Assembly: GCF_963678635.1 (NCBI RefSeq)
Contig: NC_087063.1
Coordinates: forward strand, 36,866,540-36,930,539
DNA from: Symsagittifera roscoffensis
Taxonomy: Eukaryota > Xenacoelomorpha > Acoela > Convolutidae
Direction of reading: 5' to 3'
DNA length: 64,000 nt
Below the pieces are notes generated by a model. The model saw only the letters and a program-made list of their open reading frames with translations. It did no database searches and was not told the origin of the DNA. The position numbers and the translations under genes are program-made. Below are positions 46,301-61,065 of the stretch, piece after piece (position 1 is the first letter of the stretch; every line of letters begins with the position of its first letter).

Positions 46301-48534
46301 TGTGGTGTTAAGGTCATCATTAAGATTTCTGTCATCTTTGTGTTTTTATAGTCATGTGTATTTAGTGAGTATGCTTTTCGAACTAGTGTTTCGATTCGTA
46401 CTGCTATTTGCTTGATGGTTTCGTTTGGTAATCTGCGAATTTCATTACATAAAACTCTTTGTTGTTGTTTGTTTCTTTCGGAGTCAAACATTTTTGAAAA
46501 TTCCTGTGTAAACCTTTTCCAGTTTGATTTTATTTCTAGAGGTAGTACTGAAAACCATTTTTGGGCTGCGCCATCTAAGGTTGTTTGTATTAACGCTGTG
46601 CGTCGATGTATCCAATTTTGATGTAGTGGCGTATTAATTGGTTCAGGTCCAATATTTAAAATCAGGTTTGCTGTTACTGCATTTAAATAATCTTCTACAG
46701 AGTATTCAGGGTCTGTTCCTGTGAAAACCATTAAAGGTTTGTTTGATGTTATTGATGATCCACCCATAAGGTATGGATTCATTGTCATTTGTAATGATTC
46801 TGCTGCATTTGGCATTTGAGAAAAATTTGAAAGTTGGTTTCTTGTTATTTCATGTTGTTGGAGATAATATGGGAGTGGTATTTCATTTTGCATTTGTGAT
46901 GCTTGATACGAGTGTGCAGTCATTGGATTTTGTTGTTGAATTGGTTGAAAAGATTGTGTATTAATTAGATTTTGTTGTTGAATTGGTTGTTGATGTTGTG
47001 CATCTATTGGTTGTGGAGAAAAATTTCTATGATTTGTACGTGTTTTCTGTATTCCTTGTCTACGATATTCTTGAGTATTTTGTGCAAATATATCTGGTTG
47101 TAAGAAATCATCATCTGAGGATAAATAATCCATTTGATAAGATGTCTGTTTTTTGTTTTTATTTTGTTGAAAAAATGGGTAATTTTCACTGTGATCCTGT
47201 GGAGGATTTGTTTGGAAATTTATTGAATTAGGTTGGGTCATTGGGTTATCCCAATTTCGAGATCTTGTATATTGGTTAAAATTTCTTTGTGGTTGGTTAT
47301 ATGTTTTTGATGGATGTGTATAATTATAATTATGGTCTGCAAAGTTGTTTCTAGTGAATGTTTTGCGTGTTTTTGATGGTATTGTCATGGGTCTGTATGT
47401 TTGGTAATCCATATGTGAATATTTAGGGGCAACCGAAGGTTTAACGGTTGATTGTAAGGTTACCTGTGTTTGTGAAGGATTTGTATTTCTTGGTGTTGTT
47501 AAATTTGGGCGTATTGGTGAAATACTTTGTTGTGTAGTTGTTGTGTGTACAATTTCTTCATTTATGAAGTGTGATGGTGTCTGGATATCTTGTTGAGTAA
47601 GATTCCTAGTTCCATTGAGGTTTTCATTGTGTATAACTGTAGAGTTTAAACTATTATTTTGTGTATCGGGCAAAAATGTATTATAGTTTAATGGTGTTGC
47701 ATCAATGGTTAATGGTATTACTTTTACATAATCTCTTATGTAAGATATCGTACTTATTGCTTGACTTGAGATTGATTGTGGGAAGCTTATAAATGCGGGA
47801 TGAGACCATTCGGGGTCCCAAACATAATCTGATTGTTCTGTGATAGCGGTATCATCGTTCGAGTTTTGGGGTCTAAAATTTTTTCTTGCTTGTGCAATTA
47901 AATCAATATTGTGTGTGAAATAATCTATTATGAACCATGCCAAAATTTTTTGTAGATCGTGTTTTGTATGTTGTGAAACGTCGTCTTTCGTGAAATTTTC
48001 TTTAATGATGTTTAAATAACTAGAGAGTAGTGTGATTTCATGTCGTACTCTTAAATGTTTAGATGTTTCTGTCGGTGAGACATTTGTTATTGGGATTTCG
48101 TTTTCTAATATCGAAATATAACTATATATTATTGCGAAAACTTCATTGGTGAATATGGAGTTTGCTCTTTGTGAGTTATGATATTGGATGCTTTTTATAT
48201 ATTCTGAAAAAACTTTTGAAAATTCTAAATCAAGGTCGTCTGTTTGAATTGTATATTTTCTATTATTATGGTTTGGTGAGGTGAATTCTATGGAGTAGAT
48301 TCCATACTGTTGTGTTATGTTGCATATATCTTTTAAGTAGTGGTCTATGATTTGTCTTTTGATTTTTACATCTGGGAACTCTGTTTTACATGGACTGATT
48401 CCGGGTTCAAATAAATTTACGAGTAAATTTTGACAAAATATGTGTTGTCCTCTATCAGTATCTGCATCTACTATAAAAGGAAAGATTTCATCATCATCTG
48501 GACTTTCTTCACCTGGGGTGTGCGTTGAGCTCAT
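40312..48534 (-). CDS. gag-pol: Gag-Pol polyprotein (2740 aa), one uninterrupted frame
   Basis: Fused structural and enzymatic polyprotein. Residues 1-580 are a long N-terminal Gag region, Gln/Asn/Pro-rich in its second half. Residues about 600-785 resemble a retrotransposon Gag capsid (AQKWF, EFSKMF). A CX2CX4HX4C zinc knuckle is at C842-C845-H850-C855. Residues about 900-1080 are an Asn/Arg/Ser/Tyr-rich tract. The protease DSGA has D1229. RT has YLDD at 1737-1740, preceded by TTADMNSAY. RNase H has D1886 and the TDHKP and LPDTLSR motifs. Integrase has H2249, H2256, C2286, C2289 and the D35E triad D2321, D2381, E2417. The tail is basic. No stop or frameshift separates gag from pol, unlike most retroviruses, so Gag:Pol ratio control must be different. 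Catalytic motifs look intact. Pol motifs place it in Ty3/Gypsy. RT reads FYGISIGPAAF, where most Gypsy RTs have FGL.NAP..F. Confidence 0.95.
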   Translation of the reverse strand: MSSTHTPGEESPDDDEIFPFIVDADTDRGQHIFCQNLLVNLFEPGISPCKTEFPDVKIKRQIIDHYLKDICNITQQYGIYSIEFTSPNHNNRKYTIQTDDLDLEFSKVFSEYIKSIQYHNSQRANSIFTNEVFAIIYSYISILENEIPITNVSPTETSKHLRVRHEITLLSSYLNIIKENFTKDDVSQHTKHDLQKILAWFIIDYFTHNIDLIAQARKNFRPQNSNDDTAITEQSDYVWDPEWSHPAFISFPQSISSQAISTISYIRDYVKVIPLTIDATPLNYNTFLPDTQNNSLNSTVIHNENLNGTRNLTQQDIQTPSHFINEEIVHTTTTQQSISPIRPNLTTPRNTNPSQTQVTLQSTVKPSVAPKYSHMDYQTYRPMTIPSKTRKTFTRNNFADHNYNYTHPSKTYNQPQRNFNQYTRSRNWDNPMTQPNSINFQTNPPQDHSENYPFFQQNKNKKQTSYQMDYLSSDDDFLQPDIFAQNTQEYRRQGIQKTRTNHRNFSPQPIDAQHQQPIQQQNLINTQSFQPIQQQNPMTAHSYQASQMQNEIPLPYYLQQHEITRNQLSNFSQMPNAAESLQMTMNPYLMGGSSITSNKPLMVFTGTDPEYSVEDYLNAVTANLILNIGPEPINTPLHQNWIHRRTALIQTTLDGAAQKWFSVLPLEIKSNWKRFTQEFSKMFDSERNKQQQRVLCNEIRRLPNETIKQIAVRIETLVRKAYSLNTHDYKNTKMTEILMMTLTPQLRKIAIKKRASHPSSIREPDLDFRKLVDKLEQAEITMKLEETENLKLQYVNRIETTPTNINNIQESETDLVEKITEILNIYEKNPNFKGKPSFKKWCNYCRRYGHSISECRQKQQDNQNKPQKYKEPNKSFYQYMKKDQNLPNKTVHSNNSSGKPLPNNTNYTRNQSPYNSSYRGRSPERRNTNNSSQNHYNRPNSRNNYSRSNSNTQRFVSRSNSQSRNNYYPNNQSRNSSYNRNRNYSYNRNRSYSNNRNQNYPNNRSRNNSYNRSNYNRPNNNYQNRSRNNSQNRHSSYNNRYRNYSQSPHRNNNNYNNSNNRHRSSTPKHQRQINQVQSNPETTSDPLGIDDTVTDTLQLNQINCTSSDSESDTENTLSINMIKVENDYESVIYEQPFPSHIYENQSEFLQNYYTTPINSTPTTQETNEINTTNQTNKNTKTKCLNTNHIYQNIQKEQPKEKIWTIPFLLESPRNKEFQSPDLEIDFLIDSGAESNIINIPTWNEIKTLHPKLTPLETSSKLATAQGSTLINYGKIQLFLLPTRTMEQSKILNKPFKQIFHITDIKYNIIGIPFISKYIPTINILNSKILIKDKYTKTKETSLTFFQRLNKQPPFFSKFYPIFNQQRKHLKPLSGNIYNFSIKQVHQYDKEQNKQKFYMSEFEFKPIHKFFKITISSIKYLKNSNSDIISLHVYNNTPYQVTLPLGLLGYCETNATISPIHEKAYRVNNILQLLDICQSTILNEELSINNIISNENRNTDYFTKTPYFKPTFNISNYTEDQQKFLTMFNFQHSQITQDEFEKLAKQLIKYSSVYATSKFDVGKISSSLHLPLKPDAVFKKQRASKVPIHLHDKVNRLLDILEQYNIISPVNKEEQPKGNTFINPVIILAKGESLKIVLDARYLNSLIDESKCNWPIEPIQVILTKINGKYFTTADMNSAYNQMPLDEQSRRLTQFVIGNQQYEFNRLFYGISIGPAAFSAFMSKIFRPLILKKNAITYLDDVFMQSQTKDEMFNVLEKYHQILQNENLKAAPDKSHFFLTRVKFLGHNIERKTITPLKSRIDAIQKLQPPTNKKKIQEFLGMLNFLSKYVYKMQLYLRPFYNILRQQNNFEWNTEHQTRFEEIKKLLTEQISNTIPDSNQPFYAMCDASNFGIGAALLQSHNGTNKMNLISANSRLFTQAELRLSTLMRECTAIIYTLTEYEFLILGSKHPTVLFTDHKPIIFLFTQKSNPNHRVYRFQLILMKFPNLHIVWTAGKNLALPDTLSRNTPPELLTRKTTVEIPKNIKFYLAENETSPRLECKYAVKTDIEQSQINNLQHIPLYLDCQNNHYEVDLLGTSTFKPIPYSQWIKNNTQQKRTKQHPPKKDHFPLIEKEDLTDKINLSGPQTNDSKYTINQVFDLHDPLDTIPLSKLEIENIFLPPTEIITISTLKQYQNLDPVIRQLKSWHKYKTKPIKADSTILGNKTLLRYFRKFNNTTINENTDLLEYKLNESTVPCLPLSMILIAFNISHTQNIKGHSGSEKTYSNFIQNFYFPNAPIWIKVLCNDCIVCQLNKPYPNQKQIAQKQDFKGQSLYFNHRISFDTKGPISPSSEGNSYIMVIVDAFTHYVALNPVPHCNAYYAYTTLYEHWIAKFGLPEILVTDNGTEFINNEIITLCHLYNIKHKPRTSHAPWTNGLVEGMNRSLQEYLRCIINGNDTKYTEWSADVKLFPLAYNSQITTTLGVSPYEMVFNQKPRKPIMFTANSHKNAQGYCQPNKDSICYNLPLHTHDEDHFHHPQILKLASGTHTEWILNRDKKHNEIYQKITKKLLQRQNINEQINSRFTPASELKIGTFVLKPNFNTQKGISKKLQPLRKGPYQIIAKPTDVTYKITDSNKKEIVQHRNNLLPYYPKEYALRELTQLYSFTGLKIIQNEPHLKNTEQNDNPTENQNTKLTTTKDNTQNHKESPKQRKNRKMTEQIIPQEQIDKSENRKTTRLRNQPRKNYKIFIPQSKILKKVEFQK

Positions 48535-48976
48535 TTTTTCGTTCGATGACTGTTAATATGTAATTATCAATGTGTCGAATTGGTTGATTCCAATTGTATA
48601 AATGTACTGGTTTGTGTTTATACTGCTTTTTTATTCTTCTTTTTCCTCTTTTTGATGAATTTGAAGTTGTTTCTGAGTCAGAAAAATATAATTGATCGTG
48701 AAGTGGGCAATTTTTATCTATTGATTCTTTTAGTTTGTAAAGTTCGTCTAAACTGTTGGTTTCTGATTCTGAAAATGCGTTTCGATTTTTTGAAAATCTT
48801 TTTCGTGTTATTTGTCTTTGTTTCGTTATTATTTTTCTTTTTAGTGTTTGTCGTTTTGTTCGAATGTATCCAACTGTTTGTGTATGAGGTGTGATTACAA
48901 GGTCGTATTTTTTGTTATCTATTTCACAATTGTGTAAAACGATTGTTTGTTTATTTCCTAGGTTTTTAAATGACAT
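48509..48976 (-). CDS. ORF1: 155-aa basic protein preceding Gag
   Basis: Begins with ATG and overlaps the Gag-Pol start by 26 nt, with Gag-Pol in the +1 frame relative to it. The product is strongly basic with Lys/Arg runs around residues 40-65 and 108-122. Between them is an acidic, Ser-rich stretch (SESE near 70, SDSE near 98) resembling casein-kinase-2 sites. No domain is recognised. The arrangement resembles a small regulatory or nucleic-acid-binding protein more than a structural one. The overlap suggests reinitiation, leaky scanning or +1 frameshifting to express Gag-Pol. No counterpart was picked out in the left array, but its 5' part is poorly represented there. Confidence 0.7.
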   Translation of the reverse strand: MSFKNLGNKQTIVLHNCEIDNKKYDLVITPHTQTVGYIRTKRQTLKRKIITKQRQITRKRFSKNRNAFSESETNSLDELYKLKESIDKNCPLHDQLYFSDSETTSNSSKRGKRRIKKQYKHKPVHLYNWNQPIRHIDNYILTVIERKNELNAHPR

Positions 48977-49059
48977 AAGGTTTAGAATGACGGATGCAAA
49001 AGGTTGTTAAATGATTTCTATTTTCTTAAACTGTTAGTTCTTACGATTTTTTGGTTAGC

Positions 49060-49600
49060 TTAACCTGGGTCTATTTGTTCAGGGTTGGAGAGAAAAGTAT
49101 ATCGATTCCGAAGAATGATTTTTTACTTTCTCGTGGCTAGTATAAGCTAAGGTGTTAACTTACTTAATCTTACTTAGGGGTAGTGATTGTGTTCAAGGGT
49201 TGGAGAATAGTAAATCGATCCACAAGGTTCAGGTATAATTAGAACGCGAGTAGTTCGTTAGATACTATTTTAAACTTACTAAGTCTAAGATTTATCCTGG
49301 GTCTGGTAAGAGGGGGGGTCAAGTGAAGGATGAATAACCGAAGTTCTTCACTGTTTATCCTAATTTGAATGATTAGTTTTGTTTAAAAATTTCTATTAGT
49401 CTTGGGTCTTTAGAAAGGGTTGGGTAGTGAATCGACGTTTGAGGTCGTTAGACACTAATTAAGTGGGTGGGGGAGAACAAAGTTGTTCTGTTTGATCCAA
49501 GGATAAGCCTTGATGATCAAATTTGAAATTTAATTAAGTAGAAAATGATTTAAGATCCAAGGATAAGCCTTGATGATCTGGTTTTAAAATTAAGTGAATT
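49060..49600 (-). repeat. Degenerate repeats in the element leader
   Basis: About four imperfect copies of a motif with a period near 112 bp lie at about 49065, 49175, 49300 and 49397, sharing cores such as TGGGTCT, AGGGTTGG and ATCGAT/ATCGAC. Further up, a 25-bp perfect repeat occurs at about 49496-49520 and 49556-49580, containing AAGGATAAGCCTTGATGATC. No long ORF spans the tract. Leader repeats in LTR elements can be packaging signals, enhancers or insulators (the Drosophila gypsy insulator lies in its 5' UTR). No such role is shown here. Confidence 0.6.
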
Positions 49601-49909
49601 TAAGTTTTAATAAAATTTTAAATATGTGTAAAGGAAAGATTTAGTGTTTTGATGATATTAGTGGGTTTATGATTGCTGTTATGTTTTAGGTGATGGAGCT
49701 GGAACAACAGGATGATTTATGATTACTAACCATTTATTGTCATGCTACTAATTTTTATTTTTTATTTTTCAATAAATATTTTTCAAACATGTTTTGTATA
49801 TTACTGCAGAGTTTTAGGAAAACGATCTTAGATCTTTTTATCAATCGTTATTGTATATTAATAATTTTGTTTAGCGCCTGAAATGATTTTGAAGATTAAC
49901 TTCAAGGTT

Positions 49910-50143
49910 TTATGTTTGCAAATGAAAATCTAAATTCATTGCCAGTAGTATTCTAAATATAAAAGTTTGTTCTGGTTTTTGCCTAACTATCATATAGCTA
50001 TATGGCAAGTTTCTACTTTGTCGTATGTCGTCTCTGGTTCGAGGTCTTCTTCCAATTCCGGGTAGTTCTGTTATGGTTCGGAATATTGGCTCTGATCTAT
50101 TGAGTCGTAGAGACATTTCGATTAAATTATTGTCGTATAACAT
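49910..50143 (-). CDS. Small leader ORF (77 aa)
   Basis: First ATG-initiated ORF after the primer-binding site, starting about 90 nt inside the 5' LTR. The product is mixed-charge with a central Arg-rich stretch and no recognised domain. It could be a leader peptide, a chance upstream ORF, or a 5' exon donating an ATG to downstream frames by splicing: a weak donor (AAA|GTAGAA) lies inside it. About 930 nt separate it from the next ORF. Whether it is translated is unknown. Confidence 0.35.
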   Translation of the reverse strand: MLYDNNLIEMSLRLNRSEPIFRTITELPGIGRRPRTRDDIRQSRNLPYSYMIVRQKPEQTFIFRILLAMNLDFHLQT

Positions 50144-50210
50144 TTTTTAAATGTTTTTGTCTAATTTCTAATCTATTTTGGTTAATTCTAAGCTATTAAG
50201 GTCTTGTTCG

Positions 50211-50228
50211 AGACTTATGGTCGCACCA
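50211..50228 (-). promoter_or_regulatory. Primer-binding-site candidate
   Basis: Two bases inside the 5' LTR the minus strand reads TGGTGCGACC, complementary to a tRNA 3' end GGTCGCACCA. Position and the leading TGG are as expected for minus-strand priming. The next bases do not form a clean T-stem partner, so the tRNA species is not identified and the true match may be only about 10-12 nt. Confidence 0.6.
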
Positions 50229-50230
50229 GA

Positions 50231-50640
50231 TGAGTTAGGACCGAAGTGGTTAACTCATAGAGTAATTTCGGATAGGGTACACCGTCTGCTCGTCACGCTA
50301 TCTTATTTTCGGCCGGATAGATTCGTGCAACTTCTTAGTCTAATACCGATCCTAATCTTACTCTTATACTATCTAGTCTCAGGTTGTTTAACTAGTCTCT
50401 GCTAGGCTCAATAGATCTAGGGTATACTGGTTTATTGCGGCTGCTGAAGTGCTCGGGAGAGTCCAACTAATTTCTAAGTTAAATTCAAATCTCTCTGGTG
50501 CTGAAATTACAAGTAACTTCAGCACTTACAAATAAGTGGGTTGTTAGTTAGATGGATCGTGATTGGTTAATATTAAATACTTTACATTGGTAAAACATTT
50601 AATTTATCCAATCATAAAATATAGTTTAGATCAGGTTCCA
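50231..50640 (-). repeat. 5' LTR with promoter-like motifs
   Basis: 410-bp LTR at the upstream end of the element. On the minus strand, a TATA-like CTATATTTTATG (plus 50614-50625) and CCAAT-type boxes lie in the first 100 bp, and AATAAA (plus 50431-50436) lies in the middle. A perfect 8-bp inverted repeat, GTGCTGAA/TTCAGCAC with a 12-nt loop, sits near 50498-50528 and could form a hairpin in the transcript. Motif roles are inferred from position. Confidence 0.95.
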
Positions 50641-50644
50641 TTGG
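50641..50644. repeat. Target-site duplication TTGG, right
   Basis: Second copy of the 4-bp duplication, abutting the outer edge of the 5' LTR. Confidence 0.85.
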
Positions 50645-52894
50645 GTCAAGCACAGTCGAGCAAGATTTTTTTTTGGCCGAGAAAGTTGAAATGTGCCCAA
50701 ATTTGGTTGTCACGTTCAAAAGATTCCGAACTTCGTTCGAGACGGTCAAACTTTAAAGTAAACACCGCGATTCGGCTTCCAATGTCACGTTACTTGCCAT
50801 AATAAAAAATCACTTTTAGGTAATTGAACTTGCGGAACAAATCTTCATTTGATTAGAAAAATCTAATTAAATGAAAGATTAAATACATGAAAATTTTGAT
50901 GCAGATGTTTAAAAGGCGGATTAATGTTGAGTTATCCCTATTTCTCTTCGGTCTTAAGATGTTCTGAATAAGTTAACATCCTTCCCGATTAGGGGGGGGG
51001 GGGTGCATAAAAATTGTCTCATTTTTCGAATGGCACAATTTTTGCCTTATTTACTTAATTTGAGGGTAGATGGGCGCACGTCAAAAACAAACAACTCGTT
51101 TGAAGGGTAAAATTTTCCATAAGTTACCAAAAAACGGCATGTTAGCGCTTCTTAGATAAAGTTCGCCTGCTGCTCGGAGAATTTTTTTGAAAAAAACTAT
51201 AAGGTTCCACTCACAATGTTTTACGAGCGTTCAAAGAATCATTTTTGATCAACTCAACAACTGAAAAAAAAGTTTGGCTTCATTAAAACAGCATAACAAC
51301 AATCAAGTATTAATCTTCCGTTCTCAATTGGAAAAATTTTGGCCCTTTTTCCTTTTTCTCCACTTTTATTAATAAAAACTTTTGCTTTTTTTGTCCAGTT
51401 TTTATTACATGCGGACTTATTAGGTTATGACAAACATATGAAGTTTTCGTATTGAAACTTGTAAAATCACTTGTCTATTACACCACAAAATTGAAGCTTA
51501 TCTGAGGCAGAGGAAAAGGAAGTTTTTTTTGTTCCGACCACCTCGATTAGCATGAAACTCGTCAAAAAATTAGAAGTGTAAATAGTATCGACTTGCATAG
51601 AAATCGAAACACAAAGTTCAAGTTTTGTGAAATTAAACATCATTACAACAATTGAATATACATTAATTGCAGTTTTTTTCACACATTTCACAATTTGCAT
51701 TCCGATCAGTGCTCGATTCAAACCATTACAGGTCGAGGTGTGACCGATCTTTATTTATGTGTCGAGGAATCTCATTTGCTTATTGTTTACTTCATTTCTC
51801 AATTGTCGTTTTCTCAGAAGTGAACGCCTCAGGCTCAGAGTGAATGGATTATAATTGTTTTCTGATATTTTCGAAAATTAAGCTATCAAAATTATGCTAG
51901 TCGATACGGTGCTAAGTACATAGGACGGCAGCTCATCAAAAAGGACAAGACATTAAGACGACAATCAACCGCTATTACATGTAAAATAAGCAGTTCGAAT
52001 TTAGGTGGCTTAAGTTTTTCGGAGAATTGCATGTAGTGTTGTCTTGAAGTCGTCTTAAGAAAAGCAATTGTCGTCTTAACAGCTGTCGTCTTACTGACCG
52101 GATACTAATCAATGCAAGTTCAAACTCTTACGCTGGTCGAGTTTTATGCTAGTCGAGCACTTTCGAAGGTGTAACATATCAATAAATTTAGTTTGTTTCA
52201 GTTTTTTAAGTTAATGCCTTGGGAAGGAACTATGAGGTATGATTTTTATCCAGATTTTGCCTGCCTCGAATGAAGAGAAAAACTCTTCCGAGGTCAATTA
52301 TGGCAACTATTTGAAGTCTTTTCAGCCGTTATTTAGATCCACAAAAAAAATCGAAAATGATGTCGCAGTATCGAGAAAAATTGTCTGGTTTTTTTAGACG
52401 TTCAGACCAAAGTGCACAAAATTTAGTGACAATTTTTGTATTCTACAGAATTTTAAACGTTTTTTAGCTATGATTATCTTTTGTTATGCAGTTTTTAAAG
52501 CCTAATTTAATCACCCACATTTTAAAAAACAAGAACTATAGAAAATAATTTTTTTTATTATATATATTCCCTTGTTTCTTGACTTAAACCATAGTGGTCA
52601 GATAATGCTGTGCTATGCGCACAAAAACAGGCGTTCTTATTGCTTTGTTGTTTCGTGGAGTCTAAGAGCAATGATTCCGTAGGTTTCATTTGAGTCAGTA
52701 AAATCACATTAAAAACTACAGTTTGACAAAAAGTTGAATCTCATAACGCTACGTTTCGAAGGTGTAACATATCAATCAGTTCAGTTTGTTTCATTTTTTA
52801 AATTGAAGCCACAGATCTAATATGCATATCGTTCCTCACCCTGAGATAAATTAAAGAAAACTCTCAGCATGAAAAATCTAGGTTTATTTTTCAG
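50645..52894. other. Host DNA upstream of the kinase exons
   Basis: No recognised exon. It contains a poly-G run of 12-13 near 50990-51003 and AT-rich intron-like sequence. Because the first visible kinase exon starts in mid-codon, at least part of this is intron. Confidence 0.5.
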
Positions 52895-60357
<7,463 letters not shown>

Positions 60358-60829
60358 GTTAGTTACTTAGTTAGTTGTTCAAACTACAGTAAGATTAACA
60401 GACATCCTAGTTGTCAGGCATGGCCATACATCACATTTAAACTCAAGTCTCTATTAAGGAGTTCAAGCTATCGAAATAAAATATTGATAATCGATGACAA
60501 GTTATGGGAAAACATTTTAATAAAGCTCAGACCTTTCACTGACACGATCATAGTATCATACGATAGAAGTATCCTTGGTTGTCCAAGTCCTTGGCTGTTG
60601 TTTGACGACTTTTTCCATTTAAGTGATTTCCTGCAATCTTACGCAAACTTAATACAATCAAAAGACCATTCCGACCTCAGTATCATTGCGAAACAAAAAT
60701 TTAATCAAAATCGAACAAAGGATTTTAAAAAGTGACCAAGCCTGCGCCTACCAAGGAAATGGTACTGACCAAATCGTCGTAGAACTCGCTGTTGATTTTC
60801 AAAAAGTTTCCAACATTTTGTTGACTTTT
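60358..60829. other. Intronic sequence with an incidental ORF
   Basis: A 126-codon plus ORF (60355-60735) begins inside the donor of the previous exon and shows no kinase similarity, so it is treated as intron. Confidence 0.5.
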
Positions 60830-61065
60830 TATTTTTTAGGTCGACTAAATTGATTTTCTGAGCTCTGAAAAATTTAGAATTTAGAATTTTTAGGCACTTT
60901 TTTTTGAAAATTTTCAAAAAAATTGCGTTTTTTTGGCGCGCGATCTCCCCTAAGAACTAGTATATATTGGCGCATTGGCGTCGAAGGCGCCTTCAGAAAA
61001 TTTTGAGGATCCGTCAGCCTTTGGGTCGGCAGGGGGTCGAATGCCTGAGGGGGAGAGGCGAGGTA
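60830..61065 (-). mobile_element. hAT-MITE remnant, reverse orientation
   Basis: Internal sequence of the same MITE family inverted (CAGGGGGTCGAATGCCTGAG, AGTATATATTGGCGC, GGCGCGCGATC), lacking clean terminal repeats. Confidence 0.7.

Larger units (their letters stand above)
31725..50640 (-). mobile_element. Complete Ty3/Gypsy-class LTR retroelement with env, 18.9 kb
   Basis: Two near-identical LTRs (31725-32133 and 50231-50640) bound an internal region coding entirely on the minus strand. TTGG occurs immediately outside both ends (31721-31724 and 50641-50644), consistent with a 4-bp target-site duplication. The LTR reads TG...CA on the minus strand. Pol order is protease, RT, RNase H, integrase, which is the Ty3/Gypsy and retrovirus order and not the Copia order. 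Besides Gag-Pol there are at least six further reading frames, including an envelope-like glycoprotein. The main frames are open and the LTRs differ by one indel by eye, so insertion looks recent and the copy may be active. At 18.9 kb it is well above the 5-10 kb usual for env-bearing Gypsy elements. Older relatives fill the left 29 kb of the window. Confidence 0.95.

Noticed and set aside
50190-50228. Embedded tRNA-like T-arm (GTTCGAG) beside the primer-binding site
   Set aside because: The flanking bases do not pair as a T-stem and spacing to CCA is one base short, so it was not called a tRNA fragment.
50178-50405. Plus-strand 75-codon ORF across the 5' LTR edge
   Set aside because: Antisense within the LTR; the same DNA in the other LTR does not keep the frame.
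50990-51003. Poly-G run
   Set aside because: Simple homopolymer; no terminal repeats of the MITE family around it.
52214-52236. Possible first kinase exon (ATGCCTTGGGAAGG.. then GTATGA)
   Set aside because: Exon phase does not fit the next exon, and there is no supporting context.
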